In this document: one piece after another, positions 30,164 to 37,958 of the stretch | Layout: every line of letters starts with the position of its first letter | How positions within the stretch are numbered: position 1 is the first letter of the stretch | Notes under the pieces: generated by a model | The model's database searches: none | The model's input: only the letters and a program-made list of their open reading frames with translations | Told to the model about the DNA's origin: nothing | Made by a program: the position numbers and the translations under genes | NCBI RefSeq assembly: GCF_003353175.1 | Contig: NZ_QHKS01000011.1 | Coordinates: 186,001-250,000 of the forward strand | Direction: 5' to 3' | Length of the DNA stretch: 64,000 nucleotides | From: Paraburkholderia lacunae | GTDB lineage: Bacteria; Pseudomonadota; Gammaproteobacteria; Burkholderiales; Burkholderiaceae

Positions 30164-32149
30164 TCAGTTGCCCCGTGCGGCCGGCGCTGGCGTGCGCACG
30201 AACACACGCAACAGTTCGTCGTCATCGCCCGGACGCGCGCCTGACCAGAACAGGCGCCAATCGCCCGGCGGCGTGCGGGCATTGTCCCGGCGGCTCTGCT
30301 CGATCAGCCAGGTGCATGCCGTCGTTTCGGTATTCTTCGTCGGCTGATGCTCGATGCCGGTGTAGTAGTACAGCATCGGCGCTTCCGATTCGCCCAGGCC
30401 GTGACTGGCCATGCAATCGCCGTCTTTCCATTCGATATTCACACGCGCGCCAAGGCTTTCGAACACCGAACGATAGCTCTTCCCATAGTCGAGCCATGGC
30501 AGCAGCAGCGTGCTCACCAGCCCCCATGCGACGATCGCGCCCGCGCACCAGCTCAGCGCGCCGCGCCATTTGCCGGTGTGCTTGAACACCGGCAGCAGGC
30601 ACAGCCAACCGAGCGTCAGCAGCAGGCCGGCCGCGATCAGGCCGGGTTTGACCGGCATCACCCAGTCGAGCGGCAACCAGCGGCCAAGCCGGTGCAGCGA
30701 CCCGTGGGCGTCGACCGGGCGGCTCATGATCGACCAGACGATCCACGCAAGCGCCGCCACGCTGCCGAACAGCACTCGGCTTACCCTGTCCCAGCCTGTG
30801 TGCAGACGCTGCGGCAGCTTTTCGACACCCTGCATCGCCAGCAGCGCAAGCGGCGCGATGAACGGGAGGATGTACAGCTCACGAACCGTCGCCGAGTTTT
30901 GCAGCACCGCAAAGCCGGTGCCGGCAAAGATCACGGGCAGCGCCACGCGTGGATCGCGCCAGCGGCGCCACGCACCGCCCGCGAGCGCAGCCAACGCGAG
31001 CGGCACGACTGGAAAGCCGACGCTCAGCACAGTGCGAAGCACGAACAGGTGGCTTTCGTTTTCGGAGCCGAGTTCCGCCACCGAAAAGCCGAAGAAGCGG
31101 CCGACGTTGTTGTCCCACAGCCAGACCCTGAAGAGCGCTTCGGAGCGCAGATAGAGGCAGATCGGCCAGATCAGCGCGAACGGCGCGCAGACGAGGGCGG
31201 CCATGCCGAGCGCGCCTGCGAAGCTGCCGCTGCGGCAGACGGGATAGAGCAGCAGCATCGCGAAGGTGGTCGCGCCGAACACCAGCGGCACGAACAGGCC
31301 TTTGGCGAGCAGCGACACGCCGACGCCGGCGCCGAGCATCGCTGCGGCGCCCAGCATGGCGTGGCGTCGGCGGCGTTCGTCGACCGGCGGCAGCTGGGCT
31401 TCATCGCGTAGATGCAACAGCACCAGCTCGAACAGCCCGCAGAACCCGAGCGCGGCGCCGGCCATCAGTGCGACGTCGGTCATCATGTCATGAACGTGTT
31501 TGATGACGACGAGCGTGCTCGCGAACAATGCGAGCGTGGCGATCACGCGCACATCGAGCCAGCGCGACGCGTCGACCGCGCGGCGGGCGACACGCGCGGT
31601 GTAGTAGACGGTCAATCCGGCGAACAGCGCGCTCGCGAGGCGCGCCGCATCGTGCAACGGCAGGTAGCGGCCGAACATCCAGGCGAGTCCCGCGGCGACC
31701 CAGTCGTAGATCGGCGGTTTTTCGACGAAAGGCTGGCCGGCGTTGGTCGGCACGATCAGATCGCCGGTCACGAGCATGTGCTGGATGATGCCGAACGTGT
31801 AAGTCTCGTCCTGTTTCCACGGCTCGTGGCCCAGGATGCCGGGCAGGAGCCATGCGCACAGGATCGCGAGCGCGGCGAGCCACATCAACGGCCGCGCGGC
31901 GCTGAGCGCGCGCAGGCGCGCAGCGCCACGCGAGATGCGGTCGGCGGCGCTCGCGGGAGGCGCCGGTTCCGCGGTCGCGGCGCTCGCACTCGCCGTTGCA
32001 GCAGCGGCGCGGTCCAACGAGCCCGCGTCGCTGTCGGCGGCGGACGCCGAAGCAGCGCGCGTGCGCTCCTGCGCAGTATCGGCAGCCTCGGCCGACGCTG
32101 CGGCTGAGGCGTGCCCCGTGCGCCAGCGCGCAGATGGCTTTTCGTGCAT
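30164..32149 (-). CDS. GT39/ArnT-like membrane glycosyltransferase
   Basis: The 661-residue protein starts with an Ala-rich cytoplasmic tail of about 80 residues, then shows about a dozen hydrophobic segments. The first external loop contains WKQDETYTFGIIQHML, where the acidic pair corresponds to the catalytic Asp/Glu of GT-C enzymes, followed by FVEKPPIYDWVAAG, the usual PMT/ArnT landmark. Such enzymes move a sugar from a polyprenyl-phosphate carrier to lipid A, another glycan or protein at the periplasmic face. The C-terminus forms a small soluble domain. It is convergent with the DUF924 gene and has no pathway neighbours, so the acceptor is unknown. Confidence 0.85.
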   Translation of the reverse strand: MHEKPSARWRTGHASAAASAEAADTAQERTRAASASAADSDAGSLDRAAAATASASAATAEPAPPASAADRISRGAARLRALSAARPLMWLAALAILCAWLLPGILGHEPWKQDETYTFGIIQHMLVTGDLIVPTNAGQPFVEKPPIYDWVAAGLAWMFGRYLPLHDAARLASALFAGLTVYYTARVARRAVDASRWLDVRVIATLALFASTLVVIKHVHDMMTDVALMAGAALGFCGLFELVLLHLRDEAQLPPVDERRRRHAMLGAAAMLGAGVGVSLLAKGLFVPLVFGATTFAMLLLYPVCRSGSFAGALGMAALVCAPFALIWPICLYLRSEALFRVWLWDNNVGRFFGFSVAELGSENESHLFVLRTVLSVGFPVVPLALAALAGGAWRRWRDPRVALPVIFAGTGFAVLQNSATVRELYILPFIAPLALLAMQGVEKLPQRLHTGWDRVSRVLFGSVAALAWIVWSIMSRPVDAHGSLHRLGRWLPLDWVMPVKPGLIAAGLLLTLGWLCLLPVFKHTGKWRGALSWCAGAIVAWGLVSTLLLPWLDYGKSYRSVFESLGARVNIEWKDGDCMASHGLGESEAPMLYYYTGIEHQPTKNTETTACTWLIEQSRRDNARTPPGDWRLFWSGARPGDDDELLRVFVRTPAPAARGN

Positions 32150-32413
32150 GAAGATCTCTGGTCACCGGACGCGGCGGCGTGGGCCGCGAACCTATGCTTT
32201 GACTGTGCGTCGCATGCGGCGACATACGTTCCGCCGCGATTGTAGCCCCAGTTTATTGCGGTCGATGACGGAAAAAGTGCGGGTAAGGGGTGTTTTCGAA
32301 CATAGGGAGTCGATTCCGCGTCGGATCGACGGGAATTCGTACTTGAGCAGGGAGGAGCGGCCGCGGCAGCGGCCCGCGGCTCAGAGGCGAGGTAGTTGTG
32401 AAGACGAGGGCGC

Positions 32414-33160
32414 TCAGCGTCCGCCGGTGACGTCGAGCAGCGCGCCCGTCACGTACGAGGCGGCATCGCTCAGCAACCAGACGATCGTCTCGGCGACTTC
32501 GTCGGCACTGCCGGGACGGCCGAGCGGCGTTTGCGCGCCCAGTTGGGCTGCGCGCTCAGGCTTGCCGCCGCTCGCGTGGATTTCGGTGTCGATCAGGCCA
32601 GGACGCACGGCATTCACGCGTACGCCCTGCGGGCCGACTTCTTTGGCGAGGCCGATCGTCATCGTGTCGACGGCGCCTTTCGAGCCCGCGTAATCGACAT
32701 ATTCGTTCGGCGAGCCCAGGCGCGCCGCCGCCGACGAGATATTCACGATCGCGCCGCCCGCGCCGCCGCGGTCTTTCGACATCCGGCGCGCGGCTTCGCG
32801 CGCGCACAGATAGGCGCCGAGCACGTTGACGTCGAACAGGCGCTTCAGTCGCGCCAGCTCCATATCGGCGAGCTGCATCGATGGCGCGACGATGCCGGCA
32901 TTGTTGACGAGCGCATCGACCCGGCCGAAGGTTCGCTCGAGCGCATCGAACATCGCGATCACATTGGCTTCGTCGGCGACGTCGCCGGCGATCGTCAGTG
33001 CGCGGCCGCCTGCGCGCTCCACTTCGGCGGCGGTTTCCTGCGCGGCCGCGAGGTTATGCGCATAGTTCACCCCGACCGACCAGCCGCGCGCGCCCAGCAG
33101 AAGCGCGGTTGCGCGGCCAATGCCGCGGCTGCCACCGGTGATCAGAACGGCTTTCGTCAT
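32414..33160 (-). CDS. Short-chain dehydrogenase/reductase (SDR) family oxidoreductase
   Basis: The 248-residue classical SDR has TGGSRGIGRAT for NAD(P) binding, the NNAG motif (DALVNNAGIVAPS), an active-site Ser in VNISSAAARLG, and YxxxK in YVDYAGSKGAVDT. The final strand VTGALLDVTGGR is typical. A basic residue pattern early in the fold would fit NADP, but cofactor preference is uncertain. It resembles the glucose-dehydrogenase/FabG-like group; the substrate is not deducible. TGAGGTT precedes the ATG at 33160. It lies downstream of the LOG-family and TetR genes on the same strand, 75 bases from the former. Confidence 0.88.
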   Translation of the reverse strand: MTKAVLITGGSRGIGRATALLLGARGWSVGVNYAHNLAAAQETAAEVERAGGRALTIAGDVADEANVIAMFDALERTFGRVDALVNNAGIVAPSMQLADMELARLKRLFDVNVLGAYLCAREAARRMSKDRGGAGGAIVNISSAAARLGSPNEYVDYAGSKGAVDTMTIGLAKEVGPQGVRVNAVRPGLIDTEIHASGGKPERAAQLGAQTPLGRPGSADEVAETIVWLLSDAASYVTGALLDVTGGR

Positions 33161-33235
33161 CGCAACCTCATCGTGTGAACGCAGCCCGTGCAGGACGCGC
33201 GGACTATTCGGCGCCCGCGACGCGGGCCGTAGCCC

Positions 33236-33820
33236 TCAAACCTCTTCGCGTTTGAGGGCCCATTTGTCGCTGACCGGCGGCTGATAGCCCTGGAGCCTCG
33301 CGATCAGCGCGACAGGATCGGCATCGATTTGCAGGATGTCGAAGTAGGTCTGCCGCATGAAGCCTTCGTCCACCGTGTGCTGGAGCAGACTGATCAGCGG
33401 ATCGTAGAAGCCGTCGATATTCAGCAGTGCCACCGGCTTCTGGTGATAGCCCAGCTGCGCCCACGTGTAGACCTCGAACAGCTCTTCGAGCGTGCCCGCG
33501 CCACCCGGCAGTGCGACGAACCCGTCGGCCAGGTCGGCCATCATCTTCTTGCGCTGATGCATGTCGGGTACGACATGCAGTTCGGTCAGGCCGTTATGGC
33601 CGACTTCCTTGTTGACCAGCAGCTCGGGAATCACGCCGATCGCGCGGCCGCCTTCAGCCATCACGGTATCGGCAATCACGCCCATCAGGCCCACCTTGCC
33701 GCCGCCGTACACCAGCGCGAGATCGGCTTCGACCAGCGCCCGGCCGAACGCTTGCGCGGCTTCGGCGTACCGCGGTTTGGCTCCGTCGGAGGAGCCGCAA
33801 AACACACACACCGACTTCAT
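33236..33820 (-). CDS. LOG family protein (TIGR00730; cytokinin-riboside phosphoribohydrolase-like)
   Basis: The 194-residue Rossmann-fold protein begins MKSVCVFCGSSDGAKP and has the family motif PGGAGTLEE plus GGGKVGLMG. LOG proteins cleave nucleoside 5'-monophosphates to base and ribose 5-phosphate; some bacterial members make free cytokinin and others act in purine salvage. The ATG at 33820 gives the classic N-terminus. A GTG two codons earlier overlaps the TetR stop (GTGA) and is possible, with AAGGAC upstream. Either way it is closely coupled to the TetR gene, so the regulator may control it. Confidence 0.88.
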   Translation of the reverse strand: MKSVCVFCGSSDGAKPRYAEAAQAFGRALVEADLALVYGGGKVGLMGVIADTVMAEGGRAIGVIPELLVNKEVGHNGLTELHVVPDMHQRKKMMADLADGFVALPGGAGTLEELFEVYTWAQLGYHQKPVALLNIDGFYDPLISLLQHTVDEGFMRQTYFDILQIDADPVALIARLQGYQPPVSDKWALKREEV

Positions 33821-33822
33821 GC

Positions 33823-34548
33823 TCACACGTCCTTCGGTTCGTTACGGGGCGCGGCGCCTTCCTTGGGCGGCAGGTAATCGTAGAACTCGCGCTTGGGCAG
33901 CTTGCCCGACACGAGATCGTCGAAAATCTGCCGCGAGCGGCCGCGCAGATAAGGCGCCATCAGCGAAACGATCTGCACGCTCACCTGATGCAGTTCCGCG
34001 CGAATCGTTTCCTGCTCGTTGTACTTGCGCGGATTCATCACGAACTGGTACGACAGCCAGTAAGTTGCGATCACACCGATGTTGGTCGCGATCACGTGCA
34101 GTTCTTCGGGGGTGGCGACCATTTCGCCGTCGGCCACGAGCTGCTCGCAGAACTGGCTCGCAAAGCGCACCTTGTGGCTGATGATCTGCTTGAAGTGTGT
34201 TTCGAGCGTGCGGTTGCGCGCCAGCAGGTCGTTCAGGTCACGATACAGGAAGCGATAGCGCCAGGTGAAATCGACCATGTACTGCAGGTACGACCACATT
34301 TCGTCGATGGTGGCGCGGTGGTCGTCGGGGAAACGCAGACGCTTTTCGATCTCCTGCTCGAACTGGCTGAAGATGCTGTTGATGATGTCGTCTTTGTTGC
34401 GGAAGTGGTAGTACAGGTTGCCTGGACTGATTTCCATTTCCTCGGCGATCGTCGTCGTGGTGACGTTCGGCTCGCCGATTTCGTTGAACAGTTTCAACGA
34501 CAGTTCGAGGATCCGTTCGCGGGTGCGGCGGGGAGGTTTGGCTTCCAT
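33823..34548 (-). CDS. TetR-family transcriptional regulator
   Basis: The 241-residue protein has an N-terminal TetR helix-turn-helix (about residues 10-56, TTTTIAEEMEISPGNLYYHFRNKDDI) and a long helical C-terminal domain rich in aromatic residues (DFTWRYRFLYRDLNDLLARN), suggesting a hydrophobic or acyl-type ligand. It heads a same-strand run: TetR, LOG-family protein, SDR. The target is unknown; autorepression through the structured intergenic region upstream is plausible but no operator is proven. The start follows GGACGACATG without a strong ribosome binding site. Confidence 0.9.
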   Translation of the reverse strand: MEAKPPRRTRERILELSLKLFNEIGEPNVTTTTIAEEMEISPGNLYYHFRNKDDIINSIFSQFEQEIEKRLRFPDDHRATIDEMWSYLQYMVDFTWRYRFLYRDLNDLLARNRTLETHFKQIISHKVRFASQFCEQLVADGEMVATPEELHVIATNIGVIATYWLSYQFVMNPRKYNEQETIRAELHQVSVQIVSLMAPYLRGRSRQIFDDLVSGKLPKREFYDYLPPKEGAAPRNEPKDV

Positions 34549-34686
34549 GTCGTCCGGCCCTGGTTACGCCGGGCTGGATGCGTGGCGGCGTGCCGCTCTA
34601 GCGAGATCCATCCGGACGCGGTTGGTATAATTGAGCGCCCCAAACCTGTCGCTGCGCGACAGGCTCTCCGACGGGGCAATCCCTCC

Positions 34687-34714
34687 ATCCCCCAAGGGGA
34701 CTTCCTTCGGGGCG
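34687..34714. repeat. 28-nt dispersed repeat, copy 1
   Basis: This sequence (core CCCCCAAGGGGACTTCC) is identical over 28 bases to 55664-55691, upstream of the quinone oxidoreductase gene. It contains CCCC and two GGGG blocks able to form small hairpins. Confidence 0.85.
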
Positions 34715-34745
34715 GAGGACTCCTGCGGAGCGGAAAACCTGGGGC

Positions 34746-34843
34746 GGCCCAGCGTTTTCTTGTGAGACTATCAGACGATTATAAACCGGGCGTTCTAATT
34801 CCAAACCGGTACTCAGGGTTTTCATTCTTTGGGACGCTGGGCC
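34746..34843. repeat. 98-bp segment bounded by perfect 10-bp inverted repeats
   Basis: GGCCCAGCGT (34746-34755) and ACGCTGGGCC (34834-34843) are perfect inverted repeats around an AT-richer 78-base interior, which holds AAACCGGG and AAACCGGT. It has the shape of a miniature inverted-repeat element or a large regulatory stem, with no coding content. Confidence 0.5.
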
Positions 34844-34860
34844 ATCGCGCAGCACCGGCG

Positions 34861-35610
34861 TTACAGCCATGCCTTGACCCAATGCACGACGAGCGGCCCG
34901 ACGATCAACCCCCACGTCATCACGCACATGCCGAGCGCGACCATCACCGCGGCGCTGCCGAGATCCTTCGCGCGCCGCGACAGTTCGTGGCGTTCAAGCG
35001 AAATGCGGTCGATGGCCGCTTCGACGCTCGAATTCAGCAACTCGACGATCAGCACCAGCAGCACCGAGCCGAGCAACAACACACGCGACACGGGATCGAC
35101 CGGCACCAGCACGCCGCACGGAAGCAGGATCGCGGCGAGCGTCAGTTCCTGGCGGAACGCGCTTTCCTCGCGGATCGCGACGCGAAAGCCGGCCAGCGAA
35201 TTTTTCATCGCGTGCCATGCGCGGGTCAGGCCGCGATTGCCCTTGTAGGGATTGAAGGGCAGTGGCGCGAGCGGATCGTCTGGACTGAGCGGCTCGTGGT
35301 GGGTTTCGCTTGCGCGGTTCATGCCGCTCGCATCGCCGGCGCGGTGAGTGCTGTCGGTGCCGCGTGTCTCGCTGGCGCCCCTCACACCGCCTGTGCGGTT
35401 TGCGCCGATGGCGCCGCTCGCGTGATTCGCTGCGCGCTGCTCATCGTGTTCGAGCACGTCGTCGAACGGTTCGATGCTGGGCGCATCGGTATCGGCGCCG
35501 GTATTTGTGTCCGTATTCGCGTTGTCACGCACGGCGTGCAATGCGCCATGCGCCTTGCGCGCCACGGTGGAGTGTCTGGTTCGCATAAGCGGCTCGGCGC
35601 GCCGCGTCAT
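34861..35610 (-). CDS. dgkA: Diacylglycerol kinase with an N-terminal extension
   Basis: The C-terminal ~120 residues are a complete DgkA: a short amphipathic start (GLTRAWHAMKNSLAGFRVAI), REESAFRQELTLAA, the active-site stretch ELLNSSVEAAIDRISLERHELSRRAKDLGSA (residue run split at family landmarks NSSVEAAIDR and AKDLGSA) and three membrane helices. It phosphorylates diacylglycerol to phosphatidic acid. About 120 residues of Ala, Thr, Asp and Asn-rich, probably disordered sequence precede it. The ATG at 35610 overlaps the glycosyltransferase stop (ATGA) and has GAGGAAAG upstream; a later in-frame start such as the Met before NRASETHHEP is possible. Its place behind a PlcP-like esterase and a glycosyltransferase suggests recycling of diacylglycerol. 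Confidence 0.9.
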   Translation of the reverse strand: MTRRAEPLMRTRHSTVARKAHGALHAVRDNANTDTNTGADTDAPSIEPFDDVLEHDEQRAANHASGAIGANRTGGVRGASETRGTDSTHRAGDASGMNRASETHHEPLSPDDPLAPLPFNPYKGNRGLTRAWHAMKNSLAGFRVAIREESAFRQELTLAAILLPCGVLVPVDPVSRVLLLGSVLLVLIVELLNSSVEAAIDRISLERHELSRRAKDLGSAAVMVALGMCVMTWGLIVGPLVVHWVKAWL

Positions 35611-36638
35611 GCGGCGGCGCTTTCCTCGCTGTACGACGTGCGCGGCAGCGGCTTCAGATGCGCCGCGAACTGCTCGGACGCGGCCGCCCACGAGAAGCGC
35701 TCGGCCCACGCGCGCGCATGGCTGCGCTCGATCTTCAACGCTTCGAGGCAGGCTTCGCGCAAGTCTTCGTGCATCGCGCCCGCGCCGCCGTCGCCCAGCA
35801 CGTCGATCGGACCCGTCACCGGATAAGCCGCGACCGGCGTGCCGCAGGCCAGCGCTTCGAGCAGCACGAGGCCGAAGGTATCGGTGCGGCTCGGGAACAC
35901 GAACACGTCGGCGGCCGCGTAGACCTTGGCCAGCTCGGCCTGCGTGAGCACGCCGAGGTAATTCGCTTGCGGATAGCGCGACTTCAGTTCGGCGAGCGCG
36001 GGGCCTTCGCCCGCGACCCACTTCGAGCCGGGCAGATCGAGCTTCAGAAACGCCTCGACGTTCTTCTCGACGGCCACGCGTCCCACGTACAGGAAGATCG
36101 GCCGCGCCGTGTTGAGCACCTTCGAGTCCATCTGGTGAAAGATGTCGAGGTCGACGCCGCGTGTCCACAGCACCACGTTCGTGAAGCCGTACTTTTCGAG
36201 GTCGCTTTTGACCACGGGCGTCGGCGCCATCACCGCCAGCGACGGCTTGTGGAACCAGTGCAGAAACTTGTAGGTCGCCGCCAGCGGAATGCCGAAGCGC
36301 GCCTGCACGTACTCGGGAAAGCGCGTGTGATAGGCGGTCGTGAACGGCAGCTTGTGCTGGATCGCATAGGCGCGCGCGGCCATGCCGAGCGGGCCTTCGG
36401 TGGCGATGTGCAGCGCGTCGGGGGCGAACGCGTCGATCCGCTCGCGCAACTTGCGGCGCGGCAGCAGCGACAGGCGGATCTCAGGATAGGTCGGGCAAGG
36501 GATCGTCCTGAATTCGAGCGGCGTCAGCAGATCGACGTGGTGGCCGAGCGCGGTGAGTTCGCGCGTGGTGTTTTTCAGCGTGCGCACGACGCCATTGACC
36601 TGCGGTTCCCATGCGTCGGTGACGATCATGATCTTCAT
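35607..36638 (-). CDS. GT4-family glycosyltransferase, Agt-like (glycolipid synthesis candidate)
   Basis: The 343-residue protein is a GT-B fold enzyme: N-terminal MIVTDAWEPQVNGVVRTL, then HIATEGPLGMAARAY and TTAYHTRFPEYVQAR, and a C-terminal nucleotide-sugar domain with FLYVGRVAVEKNVE, GEGPALAEL and the TDTFGLVLLEALACG motif. These landmarks match the glycosyltransferase (Agt) that accompanies PlcP in bacteria that swap phospholipids for glycolipids under phosphate stress. The gene lies 30 bases after the PlcP-like gene and overlaps dgkA by four bases. Products there are mono- or diglycosyl or glucuronosyl diacylglycerols; the sugar used here is unknown. It may instead be an alpha-mannosyltransferase of a related pathway. 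Confidence 0.85.
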   Translation of the reverse strand: MKIMIVTDAWEPQVNGVVRTLKNTTRELTALGHHVDLLTPLEFRTIPCPTYPEIRLSLLPRRKLRERIDAFAPDALHIATEGPLGMAARAYAIQHKLPFTTAYHTRFPEYVQARFGIPLAATYKFLHWFHKPSLAVMAPTPVVKSDLEKYGFTNVVLWTRGVDLDIFHQMDSKVLNTARPIFLYVGRVAVEKNVEAFLKLDLPGSKWVAGEGPALAELKSRYPQANYLGVLTQAELAKVYAAADVFVFPSRTDTFGLVLLEALACGTPVAAYPVTGPIDVLGDGGAGAMHEDLREACLEALKIERSHARAWAERFSWAAASEQFAAHLKPLPRTSYSEESAAA

Positions 36639-36668
36639 CGATTTCGGCCCAATAGAAGTGGAGAGGGA

Positions 36669-37610
36669 CTACGCGGTCGCCCGGGCCTTTTGCGCGCCGG
36701 CTTCCGGCGCGCGCATCACGGTCCAGTAGATCACCTTGAGTTCGCCTTCGTAAGTTTCGGCGAGCGCCGACAGGCTCTCGACCCAGTCGCCGTCATTGCA
36801 ATAGAGTACTCCGTCGATCTCGCGGATTTCGGCTTTGTGGATGTGCCCGCAGACCACGCCGTCGCAGCCGCGGCGGCGCGCTTCGTCGGTCATCACGCGT
36901 TCGAACGACGAGATGAAATTCACCGCGTTCTTCACCTGATGCTTCAGGTATTGCGACAGCGACCAGTACGGGAAGCCGAGCCGGCTGCGGATCCGGTTGA
37001 ACCAGCGGTTCAGGATCAAGATCATCGTGTAGAGCGTGTCGCCGAGATAGGCGAGCCACTTGGCGTGCTGGATCACGCCGTCGAACAGGTCGCCGTGCAC
37101 GATCCACAGGCGTTTGCCGGCGAGCGTCGTGTGGAACGCTTCGCCGCGCACGTGGATGTCGCCAAACGCGAGGTCGCAGAACTGGCGCGCGGCTTCGTCG
37201 TGGTTGCCGGGCACGTAGACGACCTGGGTGCCTTTGCGGGCTTTGCGCAGCACCTTCTGCACGACGTCGTTGTGCGCCTGCGGCCAGTACCAGCCTTTCT
37301 TCAGCTGCCAGCCGTCGATGATGTCGCCGACGAGGTACAGATACTCCGACTCGTTGTGACGCAGGAAGTCGAGCAGATAGGGCGCCTGGCAGCCGCTCGA
37401 TCCCAGGTGGATGTCGGATAGCCAGATGGTGCGGTAGCGGTGTGTGTCGGCGTGCTCGTCGTCGTGATGGCCGGCGCGCGGGTCGAGCGGCAGCGACGGC
37501 GCCGGCAAGGGCCGTCCGTGACTATGGTTGGGTTCCGGGCGGAACGCGACGGGGTCGACGCTCGGGCCGGTCTGGCGGAACAGGGAAGTCGCGGACGTCT
37601 TGGGGGCCAT
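36669..37610 (-). CDS. PlcP-like metallophosphoesterase (often annotated UDP-2,3-diacylglucosamine diphosphatase)
   Basis: The 313-residue calcineurin-fold protein carries all metal-binding motifs: SDIHLG (65-70), GDIIDGW (95-101), GNHDE (135-139), HGD (172-174) and GHIH (255-258). Family landmarks SSGCQAPYLLDFLRH, WYWPQAHNDVVQKVLRKARKG and FPYWSLSQYLKHQVKNAVN are those of PlcP, the phospholipase C that strips head groups from membrane lipids under phosphate limitation, more than of LpxH proper. The first 60 residues are a Pro/His-rich tail. It heads a three-gene unit with an Agt-like glycosyltransferase and dgkA. No strong ribosome binding site precedes the ATG at 37610. The biochemical role is inferred from family and neighbours. 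Confidence 0.85.
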   Translation of the reverse strand: MAPKTSATSLFRQTGPSVDPVAFRPEPNHSHGRPLPAPSLPLDPRAGHHDDEHADTHRYRTIWLSDIHLGSSGCQAPYLLDFLRHNESEYLYLVGDIIDGWQLKKGWYWPQAHNDVVQKVLRKARKGTQVVYVPGNHDEAARQFCDLAFGDIHVRGEAFHTTLAGKRLWIVHGDLFDGVIQHAKWLAYLGDTLYTMILILNRWFNRIRSRLGFPYWSLSQYLKHQVKNAVNFISSFERVMTDEARRRGCDGVVCGHIHKAEIREIDGVLYCNDGDWVESLSALAETYEGELKVIYWTVMRAPEAGAQKARATA

Positions 37611-37654
37611 GGCTCACGCGTCGAGTTGCGGTGCCCGTATTGCGCCAGTCGCGC

Positions 37655-37676
37655 GTGACTGTGCCGTGACAGTCAC
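37655..37676 (-). promoter_or_regulatory. Pho-box-like inverted repeat upstream of the lipid-remodelling genes
   Basis: GTGACTGT and ACAGTCAC are perfect inverted repeats around six bases, 45-66 bases before the PlcP-like start. On the minus strand the site also reads CTGTCAC-GGCA-CAGTCAC, two 7-mers four bases apart that match the PhoB half-site CTGTCAT at 6 of 7 and 5 of 7 positions. PhoB control is inferred; the spacer is not AT-rich as in the E. coli consensus. Confidence 0.4.
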
Positions 37677-37826
37677 AAGAAGTTCTTATTACGATCGGGC
37701 ACCGGTCAGACCCGATGGGAGGCGCACAGAGGGATGTTACGCAGGCTGGTGACGGGAAAAAGGGAGCGAAGCGGCGGGGGCAGGCGGCCGGGAGCAGGCG
37801 AGAGGGGCAGGCGGAAGGGAGCAGGA

Positions 37827-37920
37827 GTAAGGGGGCAGGCGTAAGGGGGCAGGCGTAAGGGGGGGCAGGAGTAAGGGGGCAGGCGAAAGGGCGCAAGCGA
37901 AAGGGCGCAAGCGAAAGGGA
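37827..37920. repeat. G-rich 14-nt tandem repeat tract
   Basis: Units GTAAGGGGGCAGGC (37827, 37841, 37871), a 16-nt variant with seven G (37855) and two GAAAGGGCGCAAGC units (37885, 37899) follow one another, with degenerate copies on both sides. Four runs of five or more G could form a long-loop G-quadruplex. Confidence 0.8.
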
Positions 37921-37958
37921 GGAAGCCGCGCCGCGGACGGCAATGCGGCCCGGCCCCC

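Larger units (their letters stand above)
34549..34860. other. Structured intergenic region upstream of the TetR gene
   Basis: This 312-base gap holds no gene but many foldable elements: a CCTGTCGC/GCGACAGG hairpin with a 3-base loop near 34645-34663, a pair CGCCCCA (34636-34642) and TGGGGCG (34740-34746) enclosing it, a 28-nt repeat (34687-34714) also found at 55664, and a 10-base inverted repeat 34746-34755/34834-34843. A TATAAT is present on the plus strand at 34626. Confidence 0.55.
37611..37958. other. Intergenic region between RDD and PlcP-like genes
   Basis: This 348-base gap has two notable parts: an 8-bp inverted repeat with a Pho-box-like reading at 37655-37676 and a G-rich 14-nt tandem repeat tract at about 37827-37920. 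I see no gene; short open frames here are products of the repeat. Confidence 0.5.

Noticed and set aside
37757..37925. CRISPR-like repeat array
   Set aside because: Units are 14 nt, directly adjacent, degenerate and without unique spacers; this is a tandem repeat, not CRISPR.
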